Assembly (NCBI RefSeq): GCF_037176765.1
Contig: NC_090023.1
Coordinates: forward strand, 215,386,506-215,450,505
Length of the DNA: 64,000 bases
Direction of reading: 5' to 3'
DNA from: Anolis sagrei
Taxonomy: Eukaryota > Chordata > Lepidosauria > Squamata > Anolidae
Part shown: positions 56,994 to 64,000 of the stretch, piece after piece
Layout: every line of letters begins with the position of its first letter
How positions within the stretch are numbered: the stretch's first letter is position 1
Notes under the pieces: model-generated
Seen by the model: the letters and a program-made list of their open reading frames with translations, nothing else
What the model was told of the DNA's origin: nothing
Databases searched by the model: none
Translations under genes and position numbers: made by a program

Positions 56994-57649
56994 ACGGTTA
57001 CATTTTTGTTCAGGCTTGAGCTATGCAGGTGCAGAGACAGACAGTTTGAAGAGCGAAGCCAAGAGAAACAGAGTTTGAAGTGTGCTCTCGCTTCATGAAC
57101 TGCTGAAGGAGTTTATCCATGTGGACAAGGAAAGACTATTTTAAATCTCTCATGGACATTATGTGTGCTGTCGCTGCCTGGGGCTATAGTTCTTAGTGAA
57201 AGAAACATTTCCCCAGGGGATTGCTTCTTGCCTTCCTTTAGAGAACTGGAACTCTCAAGGATCAAGACACTATAGATAAATCGAAATAGGCTTTATTGTC
57301 CACAAAGAGTTATCTTTCTAAGGCATTAAACTTGATGTTCCAAAAGGGGTAAAGAAAATATACATTACAGTCTCTGGAGTCTTGGGCCCAAGAAGTTTTC
57401 CAGCTGAGAAGCTTTCCAAGTTCCCTCTTTCTCAATGGCCGTGAAGTCGGAACATTCACAAGCCCAGTCCAATGACCTATATTCAAGGCACAAAGTCTTC
57501 CTCTTGATGCCAAAGGACTGGTTTGAAGGCACTTAAGATTCCTCAACATCGTTCAGATGAGCTGGGCATGAAGTATGAATCTTAAGAGTATAAACTTAAA
57601 AATTGGTGATAAGAGATGACTTGATTTTGCTCCAGGCAAAGGTGATCCC

Positions 57650-58030
57650 TCCAGCAAAGGATCACCGCCGTGCTCCTAGAGGAAAGTGCTGAGAGTGCCT
57701 TGGACTGCGAGAAGATCCAACCAGTCCATACTTCAGGAAATAAAGCCCGACTGCTCATTGGAGGGAAGGATACTAGAGACAAAGTTGAAGTACTTTGGCC
57801 ACATCATGAGGAGACAGCAAAGCCTGGAGAAGACAATTATGCTGGGGAAAGTGGAAGGTAAAAGGAAGAGGGGCCGACAAAGGGCAAGATGGATGGATGG
57901 CATCCTTGAAGTGACTGGACTGACCTTGAAGGAGCTGGGGGTGGTGACGGCCGACAGGGAGCTCTGGCGTGGGCTGGTCCATGAGGTCACGAAGAGTCGG
58001 AGACGACTGAGCAAATGAACAACAACAAAA
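57650..58030 (+). mobile_element. Bov-B LINE 3' end
   Basis: Encodes the RT C-terminal tail (YFGHIMRRQQSLEKTIMLGK, KRGRQRARWMDGILEVTGLT) and ends aagagtcggagacgactgag, aacaacaacaaaa. 5'-truncated. Confidence 0.9.
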
Positions 58031-58101
58031 GGTGATCCTTGGAGCCAGTACCGAGCCATTGGCTATCAGGTGGGTTACAGAAAATAAATTGTATTAAATG
58101 G

Positions 58102-58740
58102 TGTTGCACCCCAGACCTGGGGCCTGTCAGAGTTCAGACTCTCCAGTCTGGCGCAGCAAGCGTGTAGTTTCAAAAATAAACAAGCACAGGCAGCATTCTT
58201 CTAAGAGAGCTTTTACTAAAGCATCTACTGCATAGGAACTACATTTTGGAACACTAAAAGATGGCGACGGACACAGCACAAAACATACAGGCAAAAGTAA
58301 ACATTCTGTCCTTCAAGCTGGGTAACTCCCTTTTGCTTCCCTGGGCAAAGGAATTTTCGTTATCTCTGTCTCAAGGTTCTTTCTCTCTCTGCCTCTTAAT
58401 AACAATTCTAATACACAGCTGAATCCATCTTTGAAAACCAATACTAATACATTGTAATACATTATAATACTAATACAAACACATTGAAAACATACATACA
58501 TATGAAATACCTATAACCACTCTGACAGGGCCACCTATGACCATAGCACCACACAAGAGTCCAGAGTATAAGCAAGCAGTTTATTGTAAAAGCATATAAA
58601 ATATATGAGACGAGGAGAGGGATAATCCAAAAAAGGTTTAACAATAGGGGATAGTCACACAGGAATCCAAATGTCTCAAAAGAATCCAAAGGTAACACAG
58701 TCTGGGAATAGCCAAAACTCACAAGTACAGCATAAATACT
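58102..58740 (-). mobile_element. Probable LTR fossil
   Basis: Starts tgttgcaccccagacctg, the inverse of the LTR end at 55087. Further in is an antisense polyadenylation-like motif. The right border is not certain. Broken and old. Confidence 0.4.
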
Positions 58741-58745
58741 AATAT

Positions 58746-59480
58746 AATAATAAAACTTTATTTATATACCACTCTATCTCCCCAAGGGGGGCTCAGGGCG
58801 GTTTCCAAGCACATCACTGAAACATACAAAGTAAACAGCATAACATAAAATTAACAAAACAACATAAGCATAAAATTATCACAATAACACATGTATATTA
58901 AAAATAATCCTGCCTATTCAGAGCAATTAAAAGCCGGGCCAAGGCTAGTGCAAACTCAAAATACGAGGGGGACGGGAATTAAGAACAGTGCTATAACAGG
59001 CTAACGGCAATAGCAGGTATGGGAATGCGGCTGATAATTTCCAGGGCCTATTAGAGGGATGGCCAGAGTAATAGGTAAGAGTGCAAGGCCATATTCAACA
59101 ATATTTGGGCTGGACTAGTACTGGTCATTCTCAAAGGCTTGTTGAAGCCACCAGGTCTTCAAGCTCTTACAAAAGGAGAGGAGGAAAGGGGCCTGTCTTA
59201 TTTCATGTGGAAGGGCGTTCCAGAGGCGGGGGGCCACCACCGAGAAGGCCCTCTCTCTCGTCCCCACCAACTGTACTTGTGACAGTGGTGGAAGCAAAAG
59301 GAGGACCTCCCCAGAAGAACTTAGAGTTCGCACCGGTCCATAGAAGGAGATGCAATTGTGGAGATAGGCGGGGCCCAAACTGCCATAAACAAAAGGTACA
59401 CTTAAAAAAAATTGAGCAAGAATCATAAGAATATTAAAACGTCCAGGATACTTGAATCCAAAACTCAGGAATTGACTTAG
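58746..59480 (-). mobile_element. LINE 3' end (L2/CR1-like)
   Basis: Tail ataccactctatctccccaa, ggctcagggcggtttcc. The minus strand encodes GTRERAFSVVAPRLWNALPH, then IRQAPFLLSFCKSLKTW, a LINE ORF2 C-terminus. Confidence 0.8.
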
Positions 59481-59599
59481 CACAAGAACTCAGACCTGAC
59501 TTTCAAATGCCAATGTTGCCTGAATTAATTATAATGTAAACAACTGCCACCTATGGAGCTGAATATCTACTCTAATATTTAAATGAAGATATTTGCTTT

Positions 59600-60200
59600 T
59601 TCTGTAACACCAGGTGCTTTCCCTTGAGAGTTTTGTGTTTCATCCTCACTCGACCCCTTATCTAATGATGTTATTTCTGGCTCCTATGACTGACATTGGA
59701 GCTCAGCATAGTCAGAGCCAGTTTCAGTTCTGTGGCCAGAATCTCCAACACTTTGAACCTGGCCTGAATCTGCATCACTTTGAACCCCAGGAAATCTCAC
59801 TCTCCCTTCTGAATCATCAGTGAACTCATCAGCCCCTGGCTGCTGAGGTACAACAAATGTGGACAAATATAATGCCAGTCTGTGCCATATTTCTGGTACT
59901 CCACTGGCCAAAAGCACCCCCCTCATTCCATCTTGTGAAGAGCCATTACTGCCTCTCAGCTTCTCATTCTTCAAAGGATTATTGGGAAGAGAATAAAATG
60001 AGAGTAACCCCAAGAGTGCCATCCTGGCCTTCTTCAAGGGGAGAACAAGGTACCATTGTAAGAAAACAAAGTACAGAACAGAAGTGAACCATTTAAAAAC
60101 TGGATGTATATTTTGGTCCTTGTAGTTTTTATGTAACTGGGGGAAATCCTGAGACTGCACGCTGGACTCCAATACCCTTTTGTATTTCATTGCCTATTGA
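59600..60200 (-). mobile_element. Possible LTR-element internal fossil
   Basis: The minus strand has an acidic, Asp/Ser/Gly-rich stretch resembling linker regions of LTR elements. It sits near the LTR fossil at 58102. Broken; assignment weak. Confidence 0.25.
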
Positions 60201-60774
60201 CAATATGGCTGGTGTTAAGTAGAATTTTGCATTTTGAACTCACTGGGGAGTTTGAGAAAGACACTGGAAGGAGCCTGGCAACATGTCCCCGCTCTGCTCA
60301 GGTGCTGCCTCAGCATTCCCAAAAAAGCAGTACATTGTTTAAATATTAAACATCTAGGCTGAAATATTAAACATTCTGACTCTTCTGGGCTGAGTGTTAG
60401 GCTGGGCACAATGAAAGCGGAGACAAGACACTGTGCCAGATGGTTTGAAAGAACTGTCTGGCTCTACTTAAACTGACTCCATTCACATTGGGGGATTCAT
60501 TCCCCCTGCCATAAGAGTCTGGGTGAGGCAAGCATGAAAGCCGATTTAAAGTAGTCCCTGGTGGAGAATCTGACCTGGTTCAAATACTGATTCCTAAACA
60601 TCATCACAAAGCAGTAGTAGGGGTGGGGTGGATATTTACGATCCAAGAATATGAAGTTTTCTCCATACAGCATATCTGCAGGAGCAGCAATTCATATGAT
60701 CAATTTGGGACTGATGAAGAAGTGGATTGAAAATGTGTGCTGTCCAAGATTAGTCATAAGAAGCACATGCAATG

Positions 60775-60843
60775 AATGTATTGTCAAAGGCTTTCTTGGC
60801 CGGAATCACTGGTTGTTGCAGGTTTTTCGGGCTGTATGGCCAT
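60775..60843 (-). mobile_element. Penelope-like terminal fragment
   Basis: tattgtcaaaggctttcttg, gccggaatcactggttgt, ttttcgggctgtatggccat. Confidence 0.75.
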
Positions 60844-60893
60844 TAGGCCCATTCAATGCATGGTTCTAAATGGTTCTAAAGTACTTACAAAAC

Positions 60894-61740
60894 TAAAGTT
60901 CTGGTGGTAAAAATTTCAGAACTCTTTCAAAATTTAATTTTGACCATTTCCGCAACCTTGGCAGCCACTTCTCCACAAAATTCAACATTGACACGGAAAT
61001 ACAACACCGCCTGAGCTCTGCGAGTGCAGCATTTTTTGGAATGAAGCAAAGAGTGTATGAGGATCGGGACATCCATAGGGAGACCAAGGTGCTTGTTTAT
61101 AAAGCTATTGTCCTCCCAACCCTTTTATACGCCTAGGAAACGTGGACTGTCTACAGACGTCACACTCAACTCCTGGAATGATTCCATCAGCATTGCCTCC
61201 GAAAAATCATGCAAATCTCTTGGGAAGATAGGCGGACAAATGTCAGAGTGCTGGAAGAAGCACAAACCACTAGCATTGAAGTGATTCTCCTACGCCATCA
61301 ATTTCACTAGACTAGACACTTGATCACTGTCTCCCAAAGCAGTTACTATACTCCCAACTCAAGAATGGAAAACATAATGTTGGTGGACAGGAAAAGAGAT
61401 TTAAAGATGGGCGTAAAGCTAACCTCAAAAATTGTGGTATAGATACTGAGAACTGAGAAGCCCTGGCCCTTGAGTGCTCTAGCTGGAGGTCCGCTGTGAC
61501 CAGCAGTGCTATGGAATTTGAAGAGGCATGAATGGAGGGCGAAAGGGGGAAATGTGCCAAGAGGAAGGTGCATCAAGCCAACCCTGACCAGAACTGCTTT
61601 CCACCTGGAAACTGATGTCCTCACTGTGAGAGAACACACAGCTCAAGAATAGGGCTCTACCGTCAACTACATATCCAATGCCAAGACACTAAACTTGAAA
61701 GGCCATCATACTCGGACAACGAGGGATTGCCTAAATAAAG
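60894..61740 (+). mobile_element. Non-LTR LINE, ORF2 C-terminal fragment
   Basis: In several frames: YLGSHFSTKFNIDTEIQHRL, FFGMKQRVYEDRDIHRETKV, TWTVYRRHTQLLEWFHQHCL, GGQEKRFKDGRKANLKNCGI and a finger-like CPHCERTHSSRIGLYRQL. Frames are broken by stops and frameshifts. Clade not determined. Confidence 0.7.
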
Positions 61741-62404
61741 TAAAAAGTAAAGATAGTCAAAAGCTTACTTTGAGGTTTAGGGAATTCTACACTTTAGGTT
61801 ATTATTCTGTTTACTAACTGAGCTCTTTTTCAAATTGTTGTAGAAGTAAGAACCTGGGGATGAGTAACCATTTTCTATACAGAAAACATACCTTAGTCAG
61901 ATATTTATGGTTAACCATGTGTGTTCTGTATGGGAACTGATTTTCACATAAGTTAAGACAAAGAAAGTTTATCTACTGGTTAATATCCATATCAATGTCA
62001 TAATTAATTCATTTCAGCAGATCTGACAAACTACCCTGCAGCAAACAAACCAACTTATCCTTCTCAATCAAGGACTAAGCCATTGACTGCCAATTGCAGG
62101 TGTTAAAAAATAAGTCAGTCTGGCAATGTTGTTGATGATGCCAATACTTTCTTTGGCCAGTTAACACTGAGTTCTTTATTACTTTTTTTTATTGTGGACT
62201 CTTTGTGCTTTTACTGCAGTTGCAATAAATTTATTTGCTGGATTTCCTCCACAAAGAAAAAGTGGGAAGCCCTACTGAAGTCAAAGGGTAACTGAAGGCG
62301 GCTGTGATTTTTTAATCTGTAGCTTGAAGGAACTGCCTGTGTAGTCTTCTGACTGAAGGAACTTGGCAATGTAACTTGTGATCCACAGAAGAACCATTTC
62401 ATCT

Positions 62405-62548
62405 CAATGTGTTGTCCAAGGCTTTTATGGCCGGAATCACTGGGTTGCTATGAGTTTTCTGGGCTGTATGCTTATGTTCCAGAAGCATTCTCTCCTGACA
62501 TTTCACCCGCATCTGTGGCAGGCATCCTCAGAGGTTGCAAGGTCAGTT
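62405..62548 (-). mobile_element. Penelope-like terminal fragment
   Basis: gtgttgtccaaggcttttat, ggccggaatcactgggttgc, cattctctcctgacatttca, ggcaggcatcctcagaggtt. Confidence 0.8.
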
Positions 62549-62844
62549 TAATCTATTTCCCCTTTTGCAGGACCGCCGATTTCTAGGTTGCTAGAGGCTT
62601 CTTCTCTGACTTGTCATGCCAATTTCGCTAGATACTTATCTGTCCAAAAGTAATGATTATGGCATAGTAGTCTCCAAAAATGTACTAGTGAGAAACCAAG
62701 AAATAAAGTCCATTCCAACGGTGACATGTTACTTTTCCATGAGCATCCAATGTCCTTTGATTCCTCGGTGGCATGAACACAAGTTTTCATCTTTTAAAAT
62801 ATTTTGTTGCAGATGTATGACATATAGCCTTATCTTCCTGTGCA

Positions 62845-62884
<40 letters not shown>
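62845..62884. repeat. (AAT)n microsatellite
   Basis: About 12 units directly before an R4-type LINE fragment. Confidence 0.95.
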
Positions 62885-63298
62885 TATAGTTTTGAAGCAC
62901 AATACTCGTGACCTCACAATCGTGTTAACAAACCAAGTATGGATTGTCGATGTTGCAATCCCAGGTGACAGCAGGATTGAAGGGAAACAATTGGAAAAGC
63001 TGACACAATATGAGGATTTAAAGATTGAACTGCAAAGACTCTGGCACAAGCCAGTAAAGGTGGTCCCAGTGGTGATCGGCACACTGGGTGCAGTTCCTAA
63101 AGACCTTGGCCTGCACTTAAACACAATTGGCGCTGACAAAATTACCATCTGCCAGCTGCAAAAGGCCACCCTACTCAGATCTTTGCCAATACATCACACA
63201 GTCCTAGACACTTGGGAAGTGTCTGACATGTGATCCAATACAACAGCCAGCATAGTGATCTTGTTTGCTGTGTACTAATCTTGTTGTGTTTCTAACAA
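62885..63298 (+). mobile_element. R4-type LINE, 3' fragment
   Basis: Encodes DLTIVLTNQVWIVDVAIPGD, QRLWHKPVKVVPVVIGTLGA and LGLHLNTIGADKITICQLQK; ends cttgttgtgtttctaaca then (ACA)n. A related but independent copy of 46733-47826. Confidence 0.75.
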
Positions 63299-63400
63299 CA
63301 ACAACAACAACAACATAAAACTTTGTTTGTATTCCACCCTATCTTCCCAAATAAACAAGCAAACATTAAATCCCTGATGCAACCAGAAAACTACTGATAC
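63299..63400 (-). repeat. (CAA)n and LINE tail
   Basis: (ACA)n followed by taaaactttgtttgtattcc, accctatcttcccaaataaa. Confidence 0.55.
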
Positions 63401-63629
63401 AATAACAATCCATAAACCCAAAGTAAACAAACACATACCAGAATAAATCCACATATGTTAAATGAACTCACAAATGTATTGCAGGCACTTGGGCTTAGTC
63501 TTGAGGAACCTATGGCCCTCCAGATTTGGATTACAGCATTTGAAGTACCATATCTCAATTCTAGCATAGTTTACTATGTGCTCTTTACCCATTTGGACAA
63601 AAGGAGCTAAGTACATTTTATTCAAATGA

Positions 63630-63856
63630 CAAGAAAAGAGATTCCACTTAAACATTAGGAAGAACTTGTTGTCTGTGAGACCATTTTGACAGTGAAATCA
63701 ATTAACTTAGAGTGTGGTGGGTTCTCCTTTTTTGGAGTCTTCAGATAGAGGTTGGATGGGCATCTTTCGCTCGTGCTTTAGTTGTGCATTCTTGCATGGC
63801 AGGGACAAGACAGCCCTTGCAGTACCTTCCAACTCTATGGTTACATGATTCTAATA
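63630..63856 (+). mobile_element. CR1-type LINE 3' end
   Basis: agagattccacttaaacatt, aggaagaacttgttgtctgt, ggttggatgggcatct, accttccaactctatggtta, catgattct; diverged. Confidence 0.8.
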
Positions 63857-64000
63857 ATCTCTAGGCCTCATTGAAGAAATTAAACATCACAAGCTTTCAG
63901 ATGAGACTGCATAAGGTAAAAATGTGATAGCATTGAATGTTAAAATTGCAACCATTGCTTGAAGAATGCATTTTTATTTTGTGTACAACTACCATAATAC

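Noticed and set aside
57686-58018. 110-codon frame as a host gene
   Set aside because: Matches the Bov-B reverse-transcriptase C-terminus and ends in the Bov-B 3' repeat.

Overview
The window is nuclear DNA from a vertebrate, most likely a squamate lizard; an iguanian such as Anolis fits best, but the species cannot be fixed from sequence alone. The reasons are intron-rich vertebrate genes, several tRNA-derived SINE families whose tails resemble Bov-B LINE ends, Bov-B and CR1 LINEs, Penelope-like elements, R4-type LINEs beside TAA/TTA microsatellites, and SPIN-like hAT transposons.

Three host genes are supported by exon-level reading with matching splice phases. SEMA4G lies on + : its last four coding exons are at 2129-2244, 6456-6610, 8411-8472 and 10313-11169 and encode the end of the Sema domain, PSI, Ig, transmembrane and cytoplasmic parts; earlier exons are outside the window. 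MRPL43 lies on - : exons 29660-29530, 25311-25205 and 20685-20456 give a complete 155-aa mitochondrial ribosomal protein. TWNK (Twinkle) lies on + : exons 32009-33203, 34448-34688, 35977-36084, 38053-38194 and 38293-38607 give a complete 666-aa mitochondrial DNA helicase. SEMA4G and MRPL43 converge; MRPL43 and TWNK diverge. The same order and orientation occur at the human SEMA4G-MRPL43-TWNK locus, which supports the identities. MRPL43 and TWNK both serve mitochondria (translation and mtDNA replication).

The MRPL43-TWNK divergent region (29500-32000) is the most unusual host DNA. The MRPL43 start and promoter are duplicated as a near-perfect palindrome (arms 29650-29759 and 29761-29857), with a third diverged copy at 29878-29975. 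Transposons then separate this from the probable TWNK promoter (ETS/CRE/YY1-like cluster at 30597-30619). A 165-195 bp minisatellite fills 30905-31957, just before the TWNK start codon.

The rest is dense, layered repeats. Introns hold a mariner element, hAT MITEs with exact 8-bp target duplications, solo LTR fossils, SINEs nested in SINEs, and a 2.5-kb inverted-dimer Penelope-like element with a 15-bp target duplication inside MRPL43 intron 2. From 38.6 kb to 64 kb I found no host exon. That stretch holds SINEs, CR1, Bov-B, R4-type and L2/CR1-like LINE pieces, hAT and Tigger-like remnants, Penelope-like ends, probable LTR-element fossils and simple repeats. No CRISPR array, true tRNA or rRNA gene, or prokaryotic operon is present.
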